From positions 124,001 through 188,000 of the forward strand of contig NZ_FNUY01000007.1 of NCBI RefSeq assembly GCF_900108245.1: a stretch of DNA of 64,000 nt. The letters run 5' to 3'. This DNA is from Allobosea lathyri (lineage in GTDB: Bacteria; Pseudomonadota; Alphaproteobacteria; Rhizobiales; Beijerinckiaceae). The notes beneath the pieces are model-generated. The model did not search any database, was not told the DNA's origin, and saw only the letters and a program-made list of their open reading frames with translations. How positions within the stretch are numbered: position 1 is the first letter of the stretch; every line of letters starts with the position of its first letter. This document shows, one piece after another, positions 35,819 to 43,608 of the stretch. Position numbers and translations under genes: made by a program.

Positions 35819-36424
35819 ATGACCCGACACGGCGACTGGATTCAAACCTTTTCCGGACAAGCCTTCTGGCCGCTCGATCCGCGTCCCGAGGATGTCTCGA
35901 TCGTCGATATCGCGCATGCGCTGGCGCATCTGTGCCGCTATGGCGGGCATACCCGGCTGTTCTATTCGGTGGCCGAGCATAGCGTGCTGATGGCGGGCGC
36001 GGTCGCACCGCAGCACCGGCTCTGGGCGCTGCTGCATGACGCCTCGGAAGCCTATCTCGTCGACCTGCCGCGCCCGATCAAGCGGGCGATCCCGAGCTAC
36101 AAGGCGGCGGAAACCGCCGTGATGTTGGCGATCTGCGCGCGCTTCGGCCTGCCCGCCGAGATGCCGCACGAGGTGCATCTCGCCGACGGCCGGATCCTCA
36201 CCGACGAGCGTGAGCAGAACATGGCGCCGCCGCCGATGCCCTGGGCGGCGGAGGAGCAGGTCGAGGCGCTCGGCGTCACGCTGGAATGCTGGAGCCCGGT
36301 GCGGGCCGAAGTCGAATTCATGACCTTGTTCGACAAGCTTACGGAGGGGCGCTTCGCTTCGAGCGCTCCGTTCGTCAACAAGTCGCATCGTGGCGGCCAG
36401 CGCAACGGGTGGTCTCATGGCTGA
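35819..36424 (+). CDS. HD-domain phosphohydrolase (YfbR-like)
   Basis: A 201-residue protein with the metal-binding HD signature: HLCRYGGHTRLFYSVAEHSVLMA, then LLHDASEAYLVDLPRPIKRAIPSYKAAE, and a later Asp. This is the pattern of 5'-deoxynucleotidase YfbR-like enzymes often carried by phages to shape nucleotide pools. ATG 35819 has GGAG upstream. It overlaps the next gene by 8 bases. Confidence 0.85.
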   Translation: MTRHGDWIQTFSGQAFWPLDPRPEDVSIVDIAHALAHLCRYGGHTRLFYSVAEHSVLMAGAVAPQHRLWALLHDASEAYLVDLPRPIKRAIPSYKAAETAVMLAICARFGLPAEMPHEVHLADGRILTDEREQNMAPPPMPWAAEEQVEALGVTLECWSPVRAEVEFMTLFDKLTEGRFASSAPFVNKSHRGGQRNGWSHG

Positions 36425-38768
36425 GCCCTTCCATCCGCTCGCCAATCTCTTCCCGCTGATCGAAGGAGTCGCCTTCGACGATCTGACTGCCGATGTCCGT
36501 GCAAACGGTCTGCGCGAAAAGATCGTGCTGATCATGGATGGCGACGACATCCTGATCCTCGACGGGCGCAACCGCTACCGCGCAGGTTGCGCCGCGGGCG
36601 TCATTGCGCCTGGTGCCTTCGAGCACCCAGGCGGCGGGCATCTCCTGCCGCAGTTCCGCTGGTTCCTGCCCGAATATGACGGCACGCCGCTATCGTTCGT
36701 GCTCTCGCGCAACCTGCATCGCCGTCATCTGTCCGAAAGCCAGCGTGCCATGGTTGCGGCGAGGCTGGCGAACATGGCGCCGGGGCGCCCCGTTTCGTCG
36801 GCCGATAATGCGGCAAACTTGCCGGGTATCGTCGTGCCATCACCACCCCCCGTTTCGCAGGCGGAAGCCGCGCAAGCTCTCAAGGTGTCGGAGCGCAGCG
36901 TGCGCGCCGCGAAAGCCGTAGTCGATCATGGTGCCCCCGAACTGGCTGAGCGTGTCTCGCAAGGGCAGGTTTCCGTTTCCGCCGCGGCCGATCTGGCGCG
37001 GCTTCCGCTTGCGCAACAGCAGGAGGCTATCCGCTCCGCCGATCCGGCTGCGCTCTATCGCGTAATCAAGGAAGAGCGCGACATTCGGCAGGCTGCGAAG
37101 AAAGAGCTGCGCGCGCACAAGGAGGTCGCGCTCGGCGAAAAAATCGAGCAGGGCAACGCCGCGCTGTCAGAGATGATCGCTCGCGGTAAACGCTATGGCG
37201 TCATTCTCGCCGATCCGGAGTGGCGTTTCGAAGTCTATTCGCGCGAAAGCGGCATGGATCGCGCCGCCGACAACCACTATCCAACCTCCCCGACCGAGGC
37301 GATCTGCGCCCGGCCTATCGCCGATATCGCGGCTGATGATTGCGTGCTGCTGCTGTGGGCCACGGTGCCGATGCTGCAGGACGCGCTGCGCGTCATGGCG
37401 GCCTGGGGCTTCACCTACAAAAGCCATGTCGTCTGGCTGAAGGACGAAGTCGGCACCGGCTATTGGTTCCGCAATCAACATGAACTGCTGCTCGTCGGCA
37501 CACGCGGCAATGTGCCTGCGCCGGCGATGGGGACGCAGCTGCGCTCGGCGTTGGCCTTCCCCGTGGGGCCGCACAGCCAGAAACCGCCCTTCGCCCATGA
37601 GATCGCCGAGGCGTATTTCCCGAGCCTGCCCAAGATCGAGATGAATGCGCGTGAGGCCCGGGAGGGCTGGGACCTTTGGGGGGCGGAGGCGCCACCTGTT
37701 GCGCCCGTGACGGTAGGCTTGGACCTGGCTACCGGTCCTGACATCAGCGCCGAGGTTATCGTCAGCGTCGGCGATGACGGGGCGCGCGTGGTCGAGTCCA
37801 TCGCGATCGATGCGGCAGCCCCGGCGAAGGGTCGGAAGAGCAAGCCGAAGGCTGCCAAGCGCGACAGCTGGCAGGTCGAGCGCGACGAGCGGAATGCCCG
37901 CATCGATGCCATCGCGGCGGAGTTGCCGGAGGATCTGGCCACACTGACCACGGCTTATGGCGAGGCGATCGACCTGCACCATGACGCCGTGATGCGCGAG
38001 GCCGTCGACGAAGCCGGGGCGCAGCGCGAGCGCATGGATGCGATCCTCTATCGCGCCAATGGCCTGACCAGCTTCGGCGTCGGCTGCAACGATGCGCCGA
38101 TGTCGATCCGACGCGCGAACTGGGCGCCTTGCGGCACCGTGCCCAAATGGGGCCAGACCGGGCAATTCATTGTCGAGCACCGCGATGTGCGCGCCATCAT
38201 CTGCTTCGGCGATCACGAGGGCATTCACGCTGCCGATTTCAACCGGCCCTTCCCTTCGGAAACCGGCTTCCATTCGATCGGCGCCACGCGCGAACCGGGC
38301 ATGAGTGTCGAGGATTACGGCCGGGCGATGATCGACGGCGCGATTGCCTATTCGCCTGATGGCAAGAAGGGCAAGCCGCGTCCATTCCTGCTGCCGGAGA
38401 CCGCATACAGCCTCGCGGTCGATGAGCGCGGCTATCTGTTGTCGCGCCGTCGCGGCGTCTGGATCGACGCCGCAACGCCCCCCGATGGCATCGACATGGA
38501 GGGGCTGGAGAGCATCCGCCAGCGGTGGAGTGACGAGGATCGCGCCCGGTGGATGGATGGCAAGAAGGGCAAGCGCAGCCTGCCCGAAAGCCGGCATCCG
38601 AACCACAAGATCATCGCCGTGAGCGGCGCGATGCTGACGGCTGTCGCGGATTACCCGACTGCCGGCGCTTATGTCGTGACGGATTCCGAGTGGCGCGGCG
38701 AAGAGCGCTTCGACGGCTGGCGGTTCGTGGCGGATGCAGCGTTGCTGGATGGCGAGGCGGCGGAATGA
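36417..38768 (+). CDS. ParB-like / MT-A70 methyltransferase fusion protein
   Basis: A 783-residue multidomain protein. Residues about 5-90 are a ParB/Srx-like N-terminal domain (VRANGLREKIVLIMDGDDILILDGRNRYRA), followed by a ParB-type helix region (SQAEAAQALKVSERSVRAAKAVV). Residues about 255-430 form an MT-A70 adenine methyltransferase domain (GVILADPEWRFEVYSRESGMDRAADNHYPT). The last 340 residues are of unknown function, with a Lys-rich linker first. The catalytic DPPW is DPEW here. It is probably a phage DNA-modifying or replication accessory protein. Confidence 0.85.
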   Translation: MAEPFHPLANLFPLIEGVAFDDLTADVRANGLREKIVLIMDGDDILILDGRNRYRAGCAAGVIAPGAFEHPGGGHLLPQFRWFLPEYDGTPLSFVLSRNLHRRHLSESQRAMVAARLANMAPGRPVSSADNAANLPGIVVPSPPPVSQAEAAQALKVSERSVRAAKAVVDHGAPELAERVSQGQVSVSAAADLARLPLAQQQEAIRSADPAALYRVIKEERDIRQAAKKELRAHKEVALGEKIEQGNAALSEMIARGKRYGVILADPEWRFEVYSRESGMDRAADNHYPTSPTEAICARPIADIAADDCVLLLWATVPMLQDALRVMAAWGFTYKSHVVWLKDEVGTGYWFRNQHELLLVGTRGNVPAPAMGTQLRSALAFPVGPHSQKPPFAHEIAEAYFPSLPKIEMNAREAREGWDLWGAEAPPVAPVTVGLDLATGPDISAEVIVSVGDDGARVVESIAIDAAAPAKGRKSKPKAAKRDSWQVERDERNARIDAIAAELPEDLATLTTAYGEAIDLHHDAVMREAVDEAGAQRERMDAILYRANGLTSFGVGCNDAPMSIRRANWAPCGTVPKWGQTGQFIVEHRDVRAIICFGDHEGIHAADFNRPFPSETGFHSIGATREPGMSVEDYGRAMIDGAIAYSPDGKKGKPRPFLLPETAYSLAVDERGYLLSRRRGVWIDAATPPDGIDMEGLESIRQRWSDEDRARWMDGKKGKRSLPESRHPNHKIIAVSGAMLTAVADYPTAGAYVVTDSEWRGEERFDGWRFVADAALLDGEAAE

Positions 38769-39517
38769 GCCGCGTCGAACATCTCTCCGATTCCGTGACA
38801 CTCTATCTCGGCGACTGTCGCGAGATCCTGCCGACGCTCAGCAAGGTCGGGCGGCTGATCTGCGCGCCTTATGGGCAGGGATACAAGGTCAACACATTTT
38901 ACGCGGGCGGTACGCGGGCGAAGATGGTCGTTCAGAAGGGCGGCAGGTCCCTTCCCGTCCATTCCAGCACGCATGCCGAGATTAAGGGCGACGACGAGCC
39001 ATTCGATCCATCGCATATCCTTGGTTTGGCGCCTGACATGCTGATCTGGGGCGCTCATCGATTTGCCGACCGCTTGCCGCAAGGCTCCTGGCTCGTCTGG
39101 GACAAAGTGCCCAACGGCAAGATCAAGGATCAGGGTGACGGCGAGGCGGCGTGGATCAATCGCGATCAGCCGATGCGGATCTATCGATTGCTCTGGGACG
39201 GGCTCAGCGTCGGGACCGGCGCGCGCCATGAGGTGACCGCGGGACAAAAGCGGCTGCATCATATGCAGAAGCCTGTCGCTCTCATGGCTTGGTCGATCGA
39301 CCAGCTCGGCGGCACCGGCGACGTGCTCGATCCCTATATGGGCTCCGGCTCGACTGGCGTTGCCTGTGTCCAGCGCGACATCGCCTTCATCGGCATCGAG
39401 GCCGTTCCCGCGTATTTCGATATCGCGTGTCGACGTATCGCCAACGAGCTTAAGCGCCCTCGCTTCGCCCTCGGGGCGCCGGCTCCGATCGTCAGGCAGG
39501 AGGCGCTTGAGCTATGA
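38765..39517 (+). CDS. DNA methyltransferase with altered catalytic motif
   Basis: A 250-residue protein. The SAM-binding motif is near the C-terminus (DVLDPYMGSGSTGVACVQRDIAFIGIE), and a beta-class layout places the catalytic motif near the N-terminus. There the expected DPPYG is CAPYGQGYK, so the key Asp and first Pro are missing. It may be inactive, or a specificity variant. It overlaps both neighbours by 4 bases in the rightward early operon. Confidence 0.82.
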   Translation: MSRVEHLSDSVTLYLGDCREILPTLSKVGRLICAPYGQGYKVNTFYAGGTRAKMVVQKGGRSLPVHSSTHAEIKGDDEPFDPSHILGLAPDMLIWGAHRFADRLPQGSWLVWDKVPNGKIKDQGDGEAAWINRDQPMRIYRLLWDGLSVGTGARHEVTAGQKRLHHMQKPVALMAWSIDQLGGTGDVLDPYMGSGSTGVACVQRDIAFIGIEAVPAYFDIACRRIANELKRPRFALGAPAPIVRQEALEL

Positions 39518-40707
39518 GCGCCGCCCTGCTCGGAGCCGCCATGAAGGCCAAGCTCGGCTCGCGCACGCGCAAGCTGGTGCTGATCAAGCTCGTCGACTGC
39601 TGCCATGAGGACGGCACCCACATCTATCCCTCGCTGGCGACGGTGGCGGAGGATGCCGAATGCTCCATCGTGACCGCACGGCGGACGCTGAAGGAGTTCG
39701 TGGCCGTCGGCCTGCTGCGCATGGTGCGCGAGGGCGGCGCAGGCCGACGCTCGACCAACCATTACGAGATGGATGTCGACCTGCTGTTCCGTCTCCGCCG
39801 GCCGGAATTCTGGCCGGCGCTGGAGGCCGCCGCGCTGCACGATCCGCTGCCGGACAATGACGACGAGGACGATTCCAGCCATGCGCAGGGCGCGGGCGGC
39901 GCGGTCAATGCTTCGCCGCCATGCGAAACTAAGGGTAACACGGTGATACCCTATCACGGTGATACCCTATCATCTGGCGCGCTTAGGGTATCATCTGATG
40001 AGACCCAACCCCTTAGTAGAACCCTTAAAGAATCTGAGAGAGAGCGTGCGCATGAGCGCGGGGACACGCCAACGAGCGAGGGCGAGCCTGCGGGCACGGC
40101 CGAAGTCCGGCCATCCGCCACGCTCGACGATTTCCGCAAGGCCTATCCCCATGCCGGGGCTGACGAGCAGGCGGCCTTGGCCTCAGCCTGGGCGACGGTG
40201 CCGTTCGGCGAACGCTGGGCGGCGATAGACGGGATTCCCGGGTTCGTCTCGGAGCGGAAGGCGGCGGGGTATGCTGGCCGGCTCTCCGGCCCGAAATACC
40301 TATCCGGGTTCAACTGGCGCCATGTGCCGAAGCAGGCTGCTGACCGCGCCTTGGCGCAAGCGGCAGGCGCTTTCGTCGAGATCAAGGGCTGGTCACGCGA
40401 ATGGTGGCTGATGCTGCTGGCCCGCATCGCCGACGGGCAGCGCCAGAAGATCAGCTTCTCGGTCCAGCAGGCAGACGCGGGCAAATCGATCTCCGTCGCG
40501 GCGGGTGATCTCACCGCTGCGGTCAAGCGCATCGGCGAGCTTCAGCCCTATCGCTGCGACGGGCCAGAAATCGACGCTTGGCGGCCATGGCTTGGCGCAA
40601 AGGGCGCGCGCATCCCAGTCTTCAAGGGCGATTTCCGGGTGTTCCTGCCGGGCGCACTGCCGCCGGGCCGGAAGGATGACGATGGTGATGATGGGGTGAC
40701 TTTCTGA
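39514..40707 (+). CDS. Phage replication initiator-like helix-turn-helix protein
   Basis: A 397-residue protein with an N-terminal winged helix (TRKLVLIKLVDCCHEDGTHIYPSLATVAEDAECSIVTARRTLKEFVAVGLLRM) as in phage replication proteins of the O/DnaT type. A poorly conserved acidic linker comes next, then a C-terminal domain (TLDDFRKAYPHAGADEQAALASAWATVP). Four copies of a short iteron lie inside the linker-coding part. It is the last early gene before the antiterminator. Confidence 0.75.
   Translation: MSAALLGAAMKAKLGSRTRKLVLIKLVDCCHEDGTHIYPSLATVAEDAECSIVTARRTLKEFVAVGLLRMVREGGAGRRSTNHYEMDVDLLFRLRRPEFWPALEAAALHDPLPDNDDEDDSSHAQGAGGAVNASPPCETKGNTVIPYHGDTLSSGALRVSSDETQPLSRTLKESERERAHERGDTPTSEGEPAGTAEVRPSATLDDFRKAYPHAGADEQAALASAWATVPFGERWAAIDGIPGFVSERKAAGYAGRLSGPKYLSGFNWRHVPKQAADRALAQAAGAFVEIKGWSREWWLMLLARIADGQRQKISFSVQQADAGKSISVAAGDLTAAVKRIGELQPYRCDGPEIDAWRPWLGAKGARIPVFKGDFRVFLPGALPPGRKDDDGDDGVTF
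39932..39993. other. Putative phage replication origin (iterons inside the initiator gene)
   Basis: Two perfect tandem 16-base repeats (CGGTGATACCCTATCA at 39941 and 39957) are flanked by two inverted partial copies: TAGGGTATCA at 39984 and AGGGTAACA at 39932, the latter with one mismatch. The stretch just after (40000-40040) is richer in A and T. The position inside a replication-protein gene parallels the lambda ori in gene O. It is called from sequence pattern only. Confidence 0.6.
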
Positions 40708-41375
40708 TGGGCAACCGGGCAAGGCACTCGAAACCGCCAGCAAAGCCTGACTACGGGCTCCGGCAGGAGTTGGTCACCAAGGTTCCGGCGCCGATGGATA
40801 TCGACCTCTCGCTTGACTGGTATCTCGTCTATACGGCGCCCCGCATGGAGGCGAAGGCGGCGCGCTCGCTGTCAGAGGCCGGATGCAAGGTCTTTCTTCC
40901 AGCGCTGCATCGGGTCATCACCTGCGGCAAGAGGCTGATCGAGCATGATGTCGCGACCTTCCCGCGCTATCTCTTCTGTGCCGGCATGCCTTTCCGCAGG
41001 CGCGGACGGGACATCATCGGCGATGACGGGGTGTCCGTCGTCACGGTGAATGGCCGTCCCATTGACGATATCCGCGATATCGACGGCGTTCAGGAGGTGG
41101 TCGGCACGGCGCAGGGCTGGCTCAAGGTTCCATCCGCCGCCGTCGGCATGGTAGCGAACTTCCAGAACGACATCACACCACCGCGCCATGATGTGCTGAA
41201 GCCAGAGCGCTCGGTGAAGGTCGGTGACAAGCTCACCGTGATCAGCGGCCCATTCATGAGCTTCCAGGCTACCGTGATTGAAGCCATCGGCCTGCATCGT
41301 GCCGATGTCCTGATCGACATCTTCGGACGTGAGACGGTGGTGACGATGGGTATTTCACAACTTGACGCGGCGTGA
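40707..41375 (+). CDS. NusG-like transcription antitermination protein
   Basis: A 222-residue protein with an N-terminal NGN-like domain (DWYLVYTAPRMEAKAARSLSEAGCKVFLPALHR) and a C-terminal KOW domain (VKVGDKLTVISGPFMSFQATVIEAIGLHRADVLIDIFGRETVVTM). Phage NusG paralogues of this kind stand at the early/late boundary. It probably lets RNA polymerase read through terminators into the late genes. It overlaps the previous stop by one base (TGATG). Confidence 0.88.
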   Translation: MGNRARHSKPPAKPDYGLRQELVTKVPAPMDIDLSLDWYLVYTAPRMEAKAARSLSEAGCKVFLPALHRVITCGKRLIEHDVATFPRYLFCAGMPFRRRGRDIIGDDGVSVVTVNGRPIDDIRDIDGVQEVVGTAQGWLKVPSAAVGMVANFQNDITPPRHDVLKPERSVKVGDKLTVISGPFMSFQATVIEAIGLHRADVLIDIFGRETVVTMGISQLDAA

Positions 41376-41507
41376 CCGCTTGACTCACTGCGGGCGAATC
41401 GGTGCCTATAGCGGCACGGTTCATCTGGCAGTTTGATCGCCCTTCGGGGAGTTGTATCTCACGGATCCCGCGCAAGCCTCACCAGCTGCCTTGTGCGAAG
41501 CTATGCA

Positions 41508-41537
41508 GCCCGCAGCCTCACGGCTCGCGGGCTTCTT
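41508..41537 (+). terminator. Hairpin between early and late genes
   Basis: GCCCGC-AGCC, a TCAC loop and GGCT-C-GCGGGC form a 10-bp stem with one bulge, followed by TTCTTC. It lies directly after the antiterminator gene and before the late module, where a regulated terminator is expected. The stretch 41376-41507 shows no other gene. Confidence 0.55.
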
Positions 41538-41538
41538 C

Positions 41539-41635
41539 ATGTCTAGATACATGGGACGCTTGAAGGCACTGCCACCGAGGATCGCCAATCTTGGTGCACG
41601 CATCGCCCGACCTGAGAAGGTGGTCGAACCTTGGC
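41539..41635 (+). pseudogene. N-terminal fragment of a phage HNH-type endonuclease gene (deletion scar)
   Basis: The frame from ATG 41539 reads SRYMGRLKALPPRIANLGARIARPEKVVEP. This resembles the conserved start of small phage HNH endonucleases encoded just before the terminase genes. Resemblance stops after EKVVEP, near 41630. In another frame, 41636-41674 reads YPAPDTKDAGKA and a stop, like a foreign C-terminus, 4 bases before the connector start. The identification is by my recollection of the family and needs a search. Confidence 0.5.
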
Positions 41636-41678
41636 TATCCTGCTCCGGATACCAAGGACGCCGGCAAGGCCTGATCCG

Positions 41679-42272
41679 ATGCGCTGCCTGCCGCCTGAAC
41701 TCGTCACGCCGCCCTCCGGCGATGTCGTTTCGCTCATCGATGCGAAACGGCATCTGCGCGTCGATCACAACCTTGACGACGACAGGATCACGCTGGCGAT
41801 TCAGGCGGCAGTTTCGCATCTCGACGGCTACACCGGCATTCTCGGTCGGGCGCTGCTGGCGCAGAGCTGGCGCCAGTTCTCGGCCTATTGGCCAGCGTCG
41901 CGCTGCTTCGATCTGGCCCTGGCGCCCGTCGCTGAGATCATCAGCGTTTCGGCGCGCGGTAGCGGTGGCCTCGTTGCGGTGCCGTCGTCGTCCTGGCGGC
42001 TGTTCTCGGGCGCCTCGCGGCCGATGCTGATGCTCAACCGCGACGCCCAGCTGCCGGATCTCGACGGGCAGGCAGACGCCGTAACGGTGACCTACAAGGC
42101 CGGCTATGGCGAGGCAGCGGAAGTTCCCGCTGCGATCCGCCACGCGATCCTGCTGATGGTCGGCGACGCCTATCGCTTTTCAGAGACGGTGGCGCTCGGC
42201 GCGTCGTCACCCGTGCCGATGTCGATCACGGTCGATCGGATGGTATCGCCTTTCCGCCGGAGCTTTGTCTGA
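41679..42272 (+). CDS. Phage head-tail connector protein (phiE125 gp8-like)
   Basis: A 197-residue protein: LPPELVTPPSGDVVSLIDAKRHLRVDHNLDDDRITLAIQAAVSHLDGYTG is the typical helical start of gp6/gp8-type head-tail connectors. It normally sits below the portal at the head-tail interface. Here no portal or capsid gene precedes it. ATG 41679 is preferred to an upstream TTG that would read into the scar. Confidence 0.82.
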   Translation: MRCLPPELVTPPSGDVVSLIDAKRHLRVDHNLDDDRITLAIQAAVSHLDGYTGILGRALLAQSWRQFSAYWPASRCFDLALAPVAEIISVSARGSGGLVAVPSSSWRLFSGASRPMLMLNRDAQLPDLDGQADAVTVTYKAGYGEAAEVPAAIRHAILLMVGDAYRFSETVALGASSPVPMSITVDRMVSPFRRSFV

Positions 42273-42622
42273 TGCTCAGCGCCGGCCAACGCAATAACCG
42301 CGTCCGCTTCGAGCGGCGGATCGAGGGCGCCGATGACGGCACCGGCAATGTGCTGCAGTCGTGGTCGCTGCTTGTCGAATGCTGGGCCGGCTTCCGGCCG
42401 AAATTCGGACGCGAGCAGCTCGAAGCCGGCCGGTTGGAATCGTCGCTGCAGGGCACGCTGACCGTACTGCGCTGGCCGGCGACTGCGGATGTCACTGCCG
42501 CCGATCGCGTCGTCTTCCTCGCCGGCCCCTACGCCGGCAAGGTCTGCCAGATCCTGTCGATCATCCCGACGCCCGACAATGCCGAGATCGAGATGATGTT
42601 GCAGGCCGGCGGCGCCACCTGA
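42272..42622 (+). CDS. Phage head closure / head-tail joining protein
   Basis: A 116-residue protein: SAGQRNNRVRFERRIEGADDGTGNVLQSWSLLVECWAGFRPKFGREQLEAGRLESSLQGTLTVLRW matches the head-closure (SPP1 gp16/HK97 joining) family. It caps the connector and receives the tail. It starts within the connector stop (TGATG). Confidence 0.85.
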   Translation: MLSAGQRNNRVRFERRIEGADDGTGNVLQSWSLLVECWAGFRPKFGREQLEAGRLESSLQGTLTVLRWPATADVTAADRVVFLAGPYAGKVCQILSIIPTPDNAEIEMMLQAGGAT

Positions 42623-42834
42623 TGCCGCGTGTCACCTTCGGCCGCGATTTCGACTGTCCGTGCAAGCCCGGTGTCTTCATCGCCTACAAGGCCGGTCAGC
42701 GCCTGCTGATCCCGACCGCACATGCCGCGCGTGCGAGCGCTGCTGGAGTTCTCGACGATGGCGAAGGGCGCAAAGAGGCTGGCCGCCCGGCTGGCGAAGA
42801 TCCCGCTTCAGGTGCGCGCCGCGGCGGCGACTGA
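42622..42834 (+). CDS. Small hypothetical phage protein in the joining module
   Basis: A 70-residue protein beginning PRVTFGRDFDCPCKPGVFIAYKAGQRLLIPTAHAARASAAG, a type of short protein seen between head closure and gp10 genes. It starts within the previous stop (TGATG). Its last 77 bases overlap the gp10 gene out of frame. Confidence 0.6.
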   Translation: MPRVTFGRDFDCPCKPGVFIAYKAGQRLLIPTAHAARASAAGVLDDGEGRKEAGRPAGEDPASGARRGGD

Positions 42835-43168
42835 AGCGCTGCTCGCAGCACAGCGGCTTGGACAGCTGATCGCCGCCGCCGCGCCTGTCGACGAAGGCGA
42901 TCTGCGCGCCTCGGTGCGTGTCGAGGGCGGCGCGCGTGGCGATCGGTTTTATGTGAAGGCCGGCGGCCCGACGACGACGAAGCCGGTGCGCAAAGGTCAG
43001 TCGGCGACCTATGACGCGGCCAATGCGGTCGAGTTTGGAACGCAGAAGATGAAGGCCCGCGAGTTCTTCTATCCGACCTATCGCGCCAACAAGAAGCACA
43101 TCCGCGCCGGCCTCGAACACGAGATCAGGAAGGCCGTGGCGAAGTTCAACGGACAGGGCAGCGAATGA
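42758..43168 (+). CDS. HK97 gp10-like tail completion protein
   Basis: A 136-residue basic protein: AKIPLQVRAAAATEALLAAQRLGQLIAAAAPVDEGDLRASVRVEGG followed by NAVEFGTQKMKAREFFYPTYRANKKHIRA is the HK97-gp10 pattern. It takes part in the head-tail joint. ATG 42758 is preferred to a start 12 codons upstream; either way it overlaps the preceding small gene. Confidence 0.88.
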   Translation: MAKGAKRLAARLAKIPLQVRAAAATEALLAAQRLGQLIAAAAPVDEGDLRASVRVEGGARGDRFYVKAGGPTTTKPVRKGQSATYDAANAVEFGTQKMKAREFFYPTYRANKKHIRAGLEHEIRKAVAKFNGQGSE

Positions 43169-43578
43169 GCGATCCAAGCCTTGCCCTACAGGGTGCGATC
43201 AATCTGAAGCTTCGGGCCGACGTCACTGTATTGGCGAATCGGGTCTATGACCGGGTGCCGACGGCGGCGACATTCCCCTATCTGGAGATCGGCGAGTTTC
43301 AGGCGCTGGATGATGGCGCGCAGTGTCTCGATGGCTTCGAGGTCTTCGTGCCGCTGCATATCTGGACCCGGCCCGGCGACGCTCCTGATCCCGGTCAGAC
43401 CGAGGCCAAGGCCATTGCCAGCGCCGTGCACACGTCTCTGCACGAGGCCGATCTCACGCTCAGCGGCGCCTGGCAGTTTCTCGAAATTGCCTGGCAGAGC
43501 ACGCGATATCTCAAGGATCCGGACGGCCATACAGGCCATGCCGTGCTGACCTTCCGCGCGCTCGTCGCGGCAGCCTGA
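43165..43578 (+). CDS. DUF3168 tail terminator-like protein
   Basis: A 137-residue protein of the DUF3168 family: LALQGAINLKLRADVTVLANRVYDRVPTAATFPYLEIGEFQALDD and later WTRPGDAPDPGQTEAKAIASAVHTSLHEADLTL. Members act as tail terminators. It overlaps the gp10 gene by 4 bases. Confidence 0.88.
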   Translation: MSDPSLALQGAINLKLRADVTVLANRVYDRVPTAATFPYLEIGEFQALDDGAQCLDGFEVFVPLHIWTRPGDAPDPGQTEAKAIASAVHTSLHEADLTLSGAWQFLEIAWQSTRYLKDPDGHTGHAVLTFRALVAAA

Positions 43579-43608
43579 CCAACCATTTTCACAGCAGCGG
43601 AGGCCGCA

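Noticed and set aside
41452-42030. A 192-codon frame reading through the scar into the connector gene in another frame
   Set aside because: Only its residues from 41539 to about 41630 look like a real protein; the rest is a shadow of the connector gene.
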